The notes below the pieces were generated by a model. It was given only the letters and a program-made list of their open reading frames with translations, searched no databases and was not told the origin of the DNA. The position numbers were made by a program, and so were the translations under genes. Positions 12,348 to 22,324 of a stretch of 64,000 nt of DNA are shown here, piece by piece. Every line of letters starts with the position of its first letter. The first letter of the stretch is position 1. The DNA comes from Prostheceraeus crozeri (lineage: Eukaryota; Platyhelminthes; Polycladida; Euryleptidae): assembly GCA_907163375.1 (NCBI GenBank), contig CAJQUW010003073.1, forward strand, positions 12,501 through 76,500. Reading direction: 5' to 3'.

Positions 12348-12567
12348 CAATGGACATGTGGCAAGAAGACAAGATGGACGTTGGACGAATTCGGTAGCGT
12401 AATGGTATCCGATGGACTGCAAAAGAAGAAGAGGACGACATAGAATGCGTTGGAAAGACAGTCTAACTGAAGTGGCATGGAAAACATGGATGCGAGAAGC
12501 ACAAGACCGACGATGTTGGCGACATAGTGTAGAGGCCTTCATCCAGCAGTGGGCTGAAAACGGCTGA
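12348..12567 (+). pseudogene. Non-LTR retrotransposon ORF2 C-terminal tail
   Basis: The + strand reads a familiar LINE ORF2 ending: GHVAR then DGRWT, a Trp-Tyr-Pro block, a basic GR...MRWKDSL core, TWMREAQDRRCW and AFIQQW before a stop near 12566. This C-terminal segment follows the reverse transcriptase in many animal LINEs. One stop interrupts it. The rest of ORF2 is absent, so it is a 5'-truncated, dead copy. GAAGAAGAAGAG-type repeats follow at the 3' end. Confidence 0.7.
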
Positions 12568-12619
12568 AGATGAAGAAGAAGAGGAACGGCTGTCGGTCGA
12601 TTCACGCAAAACGTGCACA

Positions 12620-13791
12620 AAATTCATGAAATGATTATTATAGCGGCATGAATTTTAGACTATAGCGCAACTATGTAAATTAGAGCACTTTACCTATGTA
12701 TTTACCTGAGTATTTACCTATGTATTCTAGGACTAGTGCTTGCTTTGAAGCATACAAATTTAATGCATATTTGTCATCATCATGCATTGCAGACTCCCAT
12801 TTCGTAAAGTGAAGACGTTTTATCAAATATTATTGACACACTACTGCTTACTTCATTTTTTAAGTTATAATTCACTATATATATTTTTTATTCTGACTTA
12901 TTTTTTTTGTAAGCAACGATTTTACCAAACGGTGCACGCTGGCTTGCCGGAGGTTGAAGGATTCCCCCATTTTTTAAGTGAACACATTTGAAGCATTTGG
13001 TTGACATCTCAAATAATTGAACGAGTCACTAGCTTTATGTTCATTAAAACTGAAGAGTGCCCATGTAACACACCGGCATGTCTGCTTAAGTGCTCCAAAT
13101 TTTTGGTTCCACGAAAACTTGTAACCCCCTATGCCCATTTGACAGACGAATTTCACGATAAGCATGATAAGGAAAAGTTTTCAATCTTCTCTATTTGCTG
13201 ATTTGCTTGACATACGTCTATTCCTTTGTTTTTTATTTAATAATACGTGCAAATCAGTAAGGCTCCAAACTTGCTATCTTCCGATGCATTTAGCACAATT
13301 TTCATGCTTTGAATATTTTCATTCGTAGTGCAAATGTAAGGGCAATGAATTTTTTACGTTTGTAAGCAAACAATTGGTGTTCAAATAGCGCAGCTGGATA
13401 TTCATTTCATCCTAACTAAATATGAAATTGATAGACGTGGAAAATGCGTTCAACTCAAAAATCTTGACTAAAGCCTTCCTTGGCTTGGCTTCTGAAGTGA
13501 AACGTCTTAACAATTTGGAGATTGAACGTCCAAAAGCGTGATTCCATGCAACATTTTGTCCAATTTTTCCAAATTCAATTATGCGCACAACATGTAGGTT
13601 ACACCCGTTACATACAATGGTTCGATATTCGGTCAGGCATCAAGAGCTACTGTGATAAATCCGGCTATTTCCTTTCAAGACTGAACTGCACTATTTAAAT
13701 TGGATCATTGCAAGGAATGCACCCGATTTCTACTTGTTAGTCAGTTTACCTGCACCAAGTAAACTACTAAATCAGTCATCAAGTCGATGCT
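12620..13791. other. No recognisable gene
   Basis: It contains a few imperfect ATTTACCTATGT repeats near 12690-12730. Overlapping frames of 60-70 codons at 12782-13201 occur on both strands and look like chance. Confidence 0.4.
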
Positions 13792-13998
13792 ATACGTAAA
13801 ATTTCATGCGCTTCACGGTAGGTACCTTTGATTCCGTCAAAGAAACTATCCACTCTCATAAGGGACCCTAAAGTCACTAAAACTTGCAATAAACAAACTG
13901 TGCGCCTCCCAAGTAAGCTAGAGCTATCTTATGAGTTTGGATAATTTCTTGAGCAGAATCAAAGGTCCCCACCCATGAGTGCAGGAAATTTTACGAAT
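13792..13998. repeat. Foldback inverted repeat (about 70-bp arms)
   Basis: The left arm (about 13792-13862, CGTAAAATTTC...CTTTGATTC...CTCATAAG) is the imperfect reverse complement of 13930-13998, with about 68 bp between. It is probably a small MITE or snapback repeat. I see no clear target duplication. Confidence 0.55.
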
Positions 13999-15539
13999 TC
14001 TATTAATCATTCAGCTCTAGTGGATAATAAGGTAGCTCAGACTTTATTAATAAGTTCGATTTGTTCAAGGTTTACAGTTTACCTTGCACCTGTGTATTGT
14101 ATACTATGCTCTTATGTATAAAGTCAGAAACTCAAATGCAGAAAGATCGGTACAGGAATACACGAGCTGTAAAGACTACTTGAAATATTTACTAATTGTA
14201 TTCTGTGTTCTATTCCACAAACATGTGGCTTCTGCCATTAAAGGCCTACACCATGCTGATCATATTCAATAAGATATGAACGTTGTGATTTATGTCAGAT
14301 GAAATCAATGTCGAAATCATTTGAATCAAATGAAGAAAAGCTGCATAAAACTATTCATGAAAGACCGGCGATCTGATCTGCAAGTCGTGCAGCTTTGTAG
14401 CAGTCTGTCAGGATGTGCATGTTGCTATTCGACAGCTTCAAAGTGAAAGTACGACATCGCTACCGGACTACTCATTCGACTCATTCGTTTCCCATGTAGG
14501 CATGTTTTATATCTGGTTTTCTTTTGATGACTGAGTCAGTGTTTGGACTTCAAAATATCTATAAAGCAACAACCGTTTTCGGTTACTTCCTGCTATTTGC
14601 AGTCATTGATGGTCCTGTCTTAGACTCACCCCATTTCGTCGCTTTGATAACAGTGTTGTGTGATTTCTGGAATCAGGAATTTTCCGAAATTTTTGTATTC
14701 AGTCCCGAATTCCCGAGAATTTGTACCTAACATTCCCGAATTATTGGGAATTGACAATTTCTAAAGAGTAGGCCCTACTTGACTTTTGTGAACACTTATG
14801 AAGCAGCCTCACCTCTTTATGATTCTGGGATCATGATGAGTTTTGTTTTATAATATAAGAAGCCAACTGATAGGTCGTAAAAAGATTTCACTGTTAGCGT
14901 TATATATGTCTATCGGACATTTTGGCAGACTCGAATGATGCGCAGCACTGTCTGATTTTACTTTATCAAACAATATATATATTCGACTTTTAATGAAGGG
15001 GAGTTTGCTTCTTAGCATGTTGACTCTCTCTTCGTAATATCGCTTCGGTTGGTCTGCTGTGTAAATACGTTTGAGCCTGCAGTGTAAGAATGTAACGGGC
15101 GGTGATGAATTGTAGGCAGAAGTGATGTTGAGGTCAACGAACTGTAGCTGAAGCGAATGCAAGTGTCTCACCGTTATAGATAATCGTTGTATACCTCTCA
15201 AAACCTGCTTGGTCGTCATCTCCTCTCAATAGATAGCGTACTGCGAATCTTCTATCTGGATTTTTTAGGGAATCGCGGACTTCCTCAAGCTTGTGTTTTA
15301 TCCGAAAATGCAACTGTCAGGCGAAAAGCATTGTAGCATGCACAATACACATGCACTCTCGCATCAAATTTGGTGCACTTTTTGTTAAAGCACATATTGG
15401 TTCTTACTATATAATTCTTCCTTCAAAAATGCACAGTTATGTTGTAAGTACTCCTTTTTTCAATAAAATAGGTAGAAGAAACCTCTGAAGAAATGCTTTT
15501 GATAAAAAAGATTTTTGGTACAAATCTGAGAAATCCAAT
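13999..15539. other. No recognisable gene
   Basis: Several frames of 60-120 codons exist but none shows a motif or splice context. Bases 14675-14750 are a run of imperfect AATTCCCGA repeats and inverted repeats, perhaps the end of an old DNA transposon. Confidence 0.35.
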
Positions 15540-15705
15540 TGTTTCACCTGATTGACGAATATTACAGGCTTGACAGCTGAGTGGTTGAATCATCTCGTCC
15601 AACCGGGGACTGAAAAGTGGACTTTCTGAGAATGCACACACCCTATCCATGGCTGGTACGAAACTGCGCGTCTGTCGAGTTCTGCCCGGTTCTTGTTCTT
15701 ATCAG
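15540..15705 (-). repeat. Dispersed repeat family A, copy 1
   Basis: The reverse complement of this stretch matches 54385-54560. Shared words include GACAGACGCGCAG, TAGGGTGT, TGCATTCT, GATGATTCAAC and TAATATTC in the same order. It also matches 16331-16400. The family is unidentified and may be SINE-like. Confidence 0.55.
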
Positions 15706-16330
15706 TGTGCATAAGGAAAGTACACATGTAAATCCAACTGGGTGTGTATAAAAGCTTTTGAAAACACTTCCGATGTGACTGACTAAAACACCTCTTGTTA
15801 ATTAATGATACCTCACCCTGGAAAATGAAATATTTGTTCTCGCCACTGATTAAGCGCTGAGAGCGGTAGTGGTGAGGGCAGAATCAGAAACCTCAATCAA
15901 GCCCCTATTTATATAGAAACTTTCCATGGCTCCCTCTGCGACTCATGCGTAATAAAAAGCACCAGATAAGTCATCAGTCATAATTTTTAGCATTAAACAT
16001 CTTCACGTCATTTTAGTTCTGTATGTCCATTTTCAATCCTGCCTACGATCGGTGATGTATGCGAAAATTAATTTAAGGACAGTAAGTTTCGGCTAAAATT
16101 GTATGAAAATGTTGTGGTTGACGACAAAAAAATAGCGATTTTATAAATCTACGTAAATATGTTGCAGCTTCTTAAATAAGGGTAATTATGAATTGTATGA
16201 CCTAGAGATGTTTTTTTCAGTTACCGCTACTCCTCATTTACTCAGAGAGAACACAGACAAATGTCATTTTACCGAACACCTCATAGTCTGCCATTGCATT
16301 TATACTGTATGTGCTTACTGTGATATTGTC

Positions 16331-16400
16331 TGACAAGAAGAGGAACCGGACAGACCTCGACAGATCTGCAGATTCGTAGCAGCCATATACGGTGTACACA
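16331..16400 (+). repeat. Dispersed repeat family A, copy 2
   Basis: Shares AAGA.GAACCGG.CAGA..TCGACAGA with copy 1 (reverse complement) and ATTCG.AGCAGCCATA with copy 3. It is shorter than the others. Confidence 0.5.
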
Positions 16401-16545
16401 TAGACTAAGTACTATATTGGTATAAATCATTCTATGAAAGTCCTATTTTCGGCCTCGTGTATGGCGGTCCAACTATATGTCGAAGGGTCTTTGGTCGTAG
16501 CCGGAGCCGTGGTAGCTGGACCACGGCTCCGAAACCCTGATTGTA

Positions 16546-16800
16546 CAGTAGGGGAAGCTGGGGTGACTTGGCAGTGTTTTTTTCAAATGCCCATCCCGGC
16601 CAAACGACTAAATATTGCAGAATTCCTTTAGTACGGGTTGACGGAGAGGAGTATTAGGAACATTTTTGCTTCAGACAGTTTTGCCACAAATTATTGTCTT
16701 GACCTCGAAAAATTCAACTACAGAAAAGCTCTAAAACTGCCAAGTCACCCCACTATCGGGGTGACTTGGCAGTGGGGTTGGGTTGAGTTGGCAGTATCAT
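16546..16800. repeat. GGGGTGACTTGGCAG repeats with a perfect hairpin
   Basis: GGGGTGACTTGGCAGTG occurs at about 16560. At 16738-16773 CTGCCAAGTCACCCC and GGGGTGACTTGGCAG form a perfect 15-bp stem around a 6-nt loop. A degenerate third copy (GTTGAGTTGGCAG) follows. The preceding AGTAGGGGAAGCTGGGGT resembles AGTAGGGGAGAGCGGGGT at 17639. This suggests ends of related small transposons. Confidence 0.5.
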
Positions 16801-17768
16801 AAAACATCAACAAACTTTTCATATTATACTGATCTAAGCTTGCATTATCATTGCTACTACAAACATCTCCAAATTAGTTGCAAAACACAATCATGGCAGC
16901 TCATATAAATTTTAGCATTATAGTGAATAGGCCTATTGATCCATCCTAAAATCCGTTGATGGCAAAATGGTTCCGTCTTTATCCCATGACTTTTGCTACC
17001 GGTATACTTTTCCCGAGTCACTATCTGAAGAGAAAACGTAGTTACATGTATCATCTAGGCAATCTCGTCAAATATATTCTTGAAAAAATTAAAAAGAATA
17101 TTGAGGATATTGACGTAACAAAATGAAACTTTCGCAACTGCATCTTCAATTATGCTATCTTGTTAAGAGCATTTTGCACGTCATCACGAGAGTAGTTAGA
17201 GCGCGTCGCTCGTTGTACGTACGTCCTTGGCAGTGTACTGCGAAGTTGAAAATGAATTAGGGAAAGTGTTGTCACTGCATGTTGTAACTTGAAATGAACC
17301 AATCAGAAGACACGACGAATCAACAAACAGGAATTTGTTTGACGTAGATGTTTCTGAGTCATTTTCCAATGGATAGGCTAGTTGTGAACTTGGAAAATGT
17401 CGGAATTTTGGCTCTGCATACATTGAAATCCTTGCCACGACTAGCTATAAATCATTCACAGGCTGCTGGTCGTGGCTAGGCTGTGTATATATACCATTCA
17501 ATATTCAACTCTGAACCCTGCTTAACAGCCGATCAGATGACGCGTCTGCATCACTTGATCTCTCGATGAAACGACATACTATAGTCTAGAATAACGTCGC
17601 CCAAATTGCTATAACTGCGAAATTGTGAAATACAGAGAGTAGGGGAGAGCGGGGTACTATGGACCACCTGAGCTTAAGGGGTGATAGAGACCGTAGGATC
17701 TCTAGGATAAATTTTTTCGACCTAATCACTAGCTATGGACACAGACGCAAGATTCCGAACGTTATTTT

Positions 17769-17780
17769 CCCATAATACCC
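17769..17780. repeat. Target-site duplication of Penelope-like insertion, left
   Basis: CCCATAATACCC is repeated exactly at 20054-20065 on the same strand, bracketing the inverted Penelope pair. Confidence 0.7.
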
Positions 17781-17868
17781 AAAGGCATTATGGTAGGGAT
17801 CCACGTATCCGGTTTGGTAATGAAAGGAAAAAGAGGTTCAACTTCGACGGATACAATTGTATTAGCAA

Positions 17869-17905
17869 CACAAGACGTTTCGCTCTGAGAGCTTGGTCAC
17901 TTGTG
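17869..17905 (-). ncRNA. Hammerhead-ribozyme-like motif, left arm
   Basis: Reverse-complement partner of 19973-20009, in the 3' part of the left Penelope-like copy. It has the same stems and the same core substitutions as the right-arm copy. Confidence 0.55.
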
Positions 17906-18121
17906 ATTTGACATTTGCACAGAAGCATTGCAAGACCAGCATTGAGGACTGTTTACTACATAGAAAACAATCTATTTCTATGGTTTACTAACTGTTAGAT
18001 AAAAAGATGATAGGTAGATAGTACTAAGAACAAAGCTAGAGAGTAGAGAGATAAATGAAATTATTTACAAAAAAGTTAGTAAACAATGGAGTTAAGCATG
18101 GAAGTACAGAAAAGGTAAAAT

Positions 18122-18391
18122 TCACTTGTACACAACATTTTTACCTATACAATGATTCATAAGTACAGATGGAGGAACTTTGGCTATGTACAACGACTCG
18201 AGATTACGTCTCTTATCACAGTTTTTAACATTCTCATGCAAGATGTCCCACAAAATGTTATCACTACAAATAGTATCCCTATAATGTACATCTTTAAAGT
18301 GCATCTTAACAGCAGAAAAATTGCTGCTATGAGACGTGTGCTCTTTGATTCTCGTTTGAACCGATCTACCGGTTTCGCCTACATACACCAT
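18122..18391 (-). pseudogene. GIY-YIG endonuclease domain, left Penelope-like copy
   Basis: The minus frame contains MVYVGETGRSVQTRIKEH (the YVG half of GIY-YIG plus the catalytic Arg region) and a C-terminal helix block ending at a stop near 18122. Compared with the right arm, about 16 bp are missing just upstream (around 18410). The loss lies between two short ATAAAATT words and shifts the frame out of the reverse-transcriptase part. It is therefore not translatable as one protein. Confidence 0.8.
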
Positions 18392-19080
18392 ATGGCAGAG
18401 CTTACAAGTAATTTTATATTACAAATTTGCTTGCGAGCAGAAGAAGCACATGTAGCACAGTTGTCTTTGCATCTCTTGGATTCTTTCGGGGGATGACAGA
18501 GTCTCTTGACACTGTTTCCAGAGGTGAAACACAACTTCACTTTTTCGTTCAGATTCGTTCTCCTCAGTAAGTCCGACATCCTTCGTTTGTGGATTTCATC
18601 CACGAAAGGAACTTTGAGGAAAAACGGTTTCTTCGAATTTGTTTCCTTTTGGTGAGGCCTTCTGCGATCCGATTTGAAAATGGCAATGGTTTTCAGGATG
18701 AAATTCAAGGGATAACCATTTCTTAAGAATCTCTGCTTAATCAAATCAATGGAATGGGAATAGTTGATATCGTTTGTTGAACGTGATTTTGCCCTATGCA
18801 ATTCACCCCACAAAATATTTCTTTTTCGAGAAGTGGGTCCATGAGATTCCCATGGATAAATGGATCCACTATGCAACTCCTTCATGTAAAGCCGCGAATG
18901 AAATCGATTGTCGACCATAGCGATTTCACAATCCAGGAAAGGGAGAAATCCATCGGAATTTGGCAATTCACTAGTGAATTTGATGCATTTGCTCACCGTG
19001 TTGCATATCTCCAAAATATAATCCAGGGAAATGTTGTTAGGCCATATAACAAATACATCATCTATATAACGCTTCCACAA
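18379..19080 (-). pseudogene. Reverse transcriptase C-terminal half, left Penelope-like copy
   Basis: The minus frame starts in the palm at KRYIDDVFVIW, reverse-transcriptase motif C with the catalytic Asp pair. It continues through FLPFLDCEI, a thumb region and the Cys-rich linker (CKDNCATCASSAR) that precedes the nuclease. Motifs 1-B are missing because the copy is 5'-truncated at the junction with the right arm. A 16-bp deletion then breaks the link to the GIY-YIG domain. Canonical Penelope elements cut their target with the nuclease and prime cDNA synthesis there. This copy cannot. Confidence 0.82.
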
Positions 19081-19086
19081 AATACT

Positions 19087-19756
19087 GGGAAACCAATATC
19101 TATGGGAAACCCATTGGCTCCGGTCGCCGCAATTATCTATATGGATTACATTGAAAACAAGATATTGAATTGCTTATCTTGTCCCAGTATTTTGTGGAAG
19201 CGTTATATAGATGATGTATTTGTTATATGGCCTAACAACATTTCCCTGGATTTCTTTCGTGGATGAAATCCACAAACGAAGGATGTCGGACTTACTGAGG
19301 AGAACGAATCTGAACGAAAAAGTGAAGTTGTGTTTCACCTCTGGAAACAGTGTCAAGAGACTCTGTCATCCCCCGAAAGAATCCAAGAGATGCAAAGACA
19401 ACTGTGCTACATGTGCTTCTTCTGCTCGCAAGCAAATTTGTAATATAAAATTTGTTGTTTATAAAATTACTTGTAAGCTCTGCCATATGGTGTATGTAGG
19501 CGAAACCGGTAGATCGGTTCAAACGAGAATCAAAGAGCACACGTCTCATAGCAGCAATTTTTCTGCTGTTAAGATGCACTTTAAAGATGTACATTATAGG
19601 GATACTATTTGTAGTGATAACATTTTGTGGGACATCTTGCATGAGAATGTTAAAAACTGTGATAAGAGACGTAATCTCGAGTCGTTGTACATAGCCAAAG
19701 TTCCTCCATCTGTACTTATGAATCATTGTATAGGTAAAAATGTTGTGTACAAGTGA
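19087..19756 (+). pseudogene. Right Penelope-like copy: RT palm fragment plus intact GIY-YIG domain
   Basis: The + strand begins with motif B (PISMGNPLAP) and motif C (KRYIDDVFVIW, about 19197-19230). At about 19253 it jumps out of frame to the pre-nuclease region, losing roughly 145 codons that the left arm keeps. From there (FVDEIHKRRMSD) the frame is open to 19756. It includes the Cys-rich linker, CKLCHMVYVGETGRS and the rest of the GIY-YIG domain. This arm therefore retains the nuclease while the left arm retains the thumb; neither is complete. Confidence 0.82.
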
Positions 19757-19972
19757 ATTTTACCTTTTCTGTACTTCCATGCTTAACTCCATTGTTTACT
19801 AACTTTTTTGTAAATAATTTCATTTATCTCTCTACTCTCTAGCTTTGTTCTTAGTACTATCTACCTATCATCTTTTTATCTAACAGTTAGTAAACCATAG
19901 AAATAGATTGTTTTCTATGTAGTAAACAGTCCTCAATGCTGGTCTTGCAATGCTTCTGTGCAAATGTCAAAT

Positions 19973-20009
19973 CACAAGTGACCAAGCTCTCAGAGCGAAA
20001 CGTCTTGTG
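19973..20009 (+). ncRNA. Hammerhead-ribozyme-like motif, right arm
   Basis: A 37-nt motif lies in the 3' region of the Penelope-like copy. CACAAG pairs with CTTGTG (stem I). The core reads GTGACCA where the consensus is CTGANGA. Then comes a GCTC/GAGC stem II, then GAAA followed by CGTC, whose palindromic ACGT could form the short stem III (in dimers). Minimal type I hammerheads are known from Penelope-like elements. Here core positions 3 and 8 are G and C instead of C and G, a possible compensatory swap. Confidence 0.55.
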
Positions 20010-20053
20010 TTGCTAATACAATTGTATCCGTCGAAGTTGAACCTCTTTTTCCT

Positions 20054-20065
20054 CCCATAATACCC
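20054..20065. repeat. Target-site duplication of Penelope-like insertion, right
   Basis: CCCATAATACCC, the exact direct repeat of 17769-17780. Confidence 0.7.
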
Positions 20066-22145
20066 GTTTAACTTTGTTGTAGAGAAAATTTCGTGATTAG
20101 AGACGAATTTGCAAATACGAACTATCCTTATCACTCCTATCACTCTTTATCACCCGATGTCTCGACTTGTTGGCTTGTTAACTTTCGGTGACCTTTCACA
20201 TCAAAATACTGTAGCGCATTTTCCTGTTGGCTGTATTGACGCTTGAGTAGAATGAAGGAGGACAGTTTTTTGGTGACTGCGGTGAATTTTGGGGTGGTCC
20301 ACAACACCACACATTCGGTGGTCAATGACTCCCCACCATAAGTATACTTACAAAATTAACTTCTACTAGAAAATGTGTAATACATTTCAGCCTACCGTTC
20401 TTTTTTTCTCGAAGATGGTTGACCGTGTTACATCTCCACATAACTTGCTCAGGGGAAAAACACATACAAAAAGAGCACTCAAATTTTCGTGAAAGCCTAA
20501 TTTGGGGTATAAAAATTTAGAGATACAGTTTATAGTATATTTTTATAATTTGAAGTTTTAGTTAGAAACACCATATGCTCTTATGTCAGGGATGCGGACG
20601 ACTGCGGGTGGCAAGTATATAAGCCTACTTCTGGTAACCTACATCCCAGATCATTATAGGCCTACCTGAACCTATCTGTAGTGATCATTGCTGTATCAAT
20701 TATCAATCATTTTCGATTAAATTTTATCAAATGTCGCTTTAAGTTGGATGCATGCGACTCGGCTCCTCCCATCTTGTTGATCTGTGCTTCACACGAGTTT
20801 TCTCCAGTCTCTACCAGACAGGAAAATCCCCAATCGTTCTTCAAAAAAAGTGAGTACACTTTCGATTTTAACAAACACTTTGGAGGAGCCATCACACACG
20901 ATTAACGTGAGGGTAAGAGGTAATGTTCTCTAACAAACTATTTTTCATTTTTGTCTCTGTTGTGACCTTTGGTGCGTAGGTGCAATCGAGGCTAGGAAGG
21001 CTTGTTTTTTCACTATCACGGTTCATTCCCTCAACTATTACGAGCTTTGCATTCAGCAGTGTCTCTGTATTTTTGTATGACGGGAAAGTTGACATCAAGA
21101 CAGTGATTGCTATGCAGCACTCCGATAGGACTTTGATAGGACTCCGACTCCAGCAAAAATGATAAAACTTCGCATCCATGTCTTATGTACAATGTTTCCG
21201 TTCTCATATGCTCGAGAATTGGTTTGCAAGTTGGAAAGTATGGCTTACATGGGGTGGCCCATAACACGCCGCTCTCCTACCAGCTAAAAATACTGTGCAA
21301 TTAGAATATAATAACGCATTATTTTACAAGGTAAGAATAAGTGTCCTCTGATAAGAGCCCCAAAAAACAGCTATATTCTGGATCAAAGACCCGAAAACCC
21401 ATCCCATTTTTGAGTCGTGCAACCCATTATACAAGGTAACAGAATTGTTTGTGGAAATCGTCTGCATTGTTGTTTAAGTAAATGATAATCAATTATGTCA
21501 TATTTGCGCTCGTTCCAAGAAATTGATGTTTCATCTCACTTGTGGCTGTATTGATACCTCATACTCAGAAAGATTTGACCGAACAGGCCAGGATGCACTT
21601 GGTCGTGCAAGCCATTGTGCAAGTTTCATTCTAGAAAATTTCCTCATCTCATTAGTGCATAAGCCAGTTTTGAAGCCATTAGAATCGCACTAATATTCTC
21701 TTTCTATTAGTTGCCATTTGTGTCGTTCTGGTATCAAAATAATCCAAGTGCATCGAGTCGAAAGCGTTCAAAAAGATTCATTGGGTATTAATGGATTAAA
21801 ATCAGATGCCCTTGCGAGAGCGTTGAGACGCACTCTGCCACTGCCCCAGAGATGTGCTTAATACGGGGCAATTACAGGGAAACTCCTTTCATGCATGTCC
21901 ATAGTCTCAATATTCTGTGCAACATGATATTTCACAATGAATGTCGTTTCTTTTCTAGTTTCTGGGCAGAAAACAGTGATTTTTTTGGCAAAGTCGACAA
22001 TGATAAGTCTGCGTTGTCAACCGTTGCTGCGACAGATTCCTGCATGTCTGCGAAGGCTGTCAGTGACAGCGTCTCTGGACAGTGCGTAGCATCTTATTAC
22101 GACGGATTAAACGAATAATCATTGACAATGTTAATTTATTTCTAG
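20066..22145. other. Upstream of PDHX; no confident gene
   Basis: The missing 5' exon(s) of PDHX should lie here or further upstream, but I cannot identify them. The first visible exon needs an upstream exon ending after the first base of a codon. The 88-codon frame at 21852-22118 shows no transit-peptide character or donor that I trust. Similar GGGGTGG(T/C)CCA.AACAC words occur at about 20291 and 21252. Confidence 0.4.
20707..20895 (-). pseudogene. Possible degenerate BED-type zinc finger fragment
   Basis: The minus frame has SKVYSLF near the start and SNLKRHL near the end, with an intervening Cys and Gly-Gly. This spacing is that of BED fingers of hAT-type transposases. The second Cys and final His are not in the expected places, and no transposase core follows. 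It could be a decayed hAT exon or chance. Confidence 0.3.
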
Positions 22146-22324
22146 ATCCCGTACTGGTGAGAATGCCAGCTTTGTCCCCAACCATGTCTGATGGAGGAAT
22201 CGTGTCGTGGTTGAAAAATGAAGGAGAAGAAATTTCTGCTGGTGATGGTCTCTGCGAAATTCAAACCGACAAAGCGGTTGTCACTATGGAGATAGAAGAA
22301 GATGGCGTTCTAGCAAAGATATTG
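22146..22324 (+). CDS. PDHX: PDHX-like gene, lipoyl-domain exon (first visible)
   Basis: First of five exons (22146-22324, 27906-28210, 39539-39920, 41298-41506, 45028-45346). They join in one frame over 464 codons including the stop. The product is the E3-binding protein of the mitochondrial pyruvate dehydrogenase complex, which docks dihydrolipoamide dehydrogenase to the E2 core. This exon follows TTTCTAG and ends before GTTAGT. It carries the N-terminal half of a lipoyl domain: MPALSPTM at residue 6 and the lipoyl-Lys motif TDKAV (Lys at residue 42, 22271-22273). It opens with two bases of a split codon, so the transit-peptide exon(s) lie upstream and were not found. Confidence 0.9.

Larger units (their letters stand above)
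17781..20053. mobile_element. Head-to-head pair of truncated Penelope-like elements
   Basis: Two 5'-truncated copies of one canonical Penelope-like element (reverse transcriptase, then C-terminal GIY-YIG nuclease) face away from a junction near 19087. The left copy runs on - (17825-19087) and the right copy on + (19088-20053). Their 3' parts are near-perfect inverted repeats, with 17825 pairing with 20053. A 12-bp direct repeat (17769-17780, 20054-20065) flanks the pair, so the two arms probably arrived in one event. About 44 bp of unassigned sequence lies between the left duplication and the left arm. Each arm has its own inactivating deletion. Confidence 0.85.

Noticed and set aside
18796..19266. 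156-codon + frame spanning the Penelope junction
   Set aside because: It crosses from antisense of the left copy into sense of the right copy. It is a by-product of the inversion, not a gene.
21852..22118. 88-codon frame as the missing PDHX transit-peptide exon
   Set aside because: No suitable donor ending in the required phase, and the sequence is not a convincing basic amphipathic leader.
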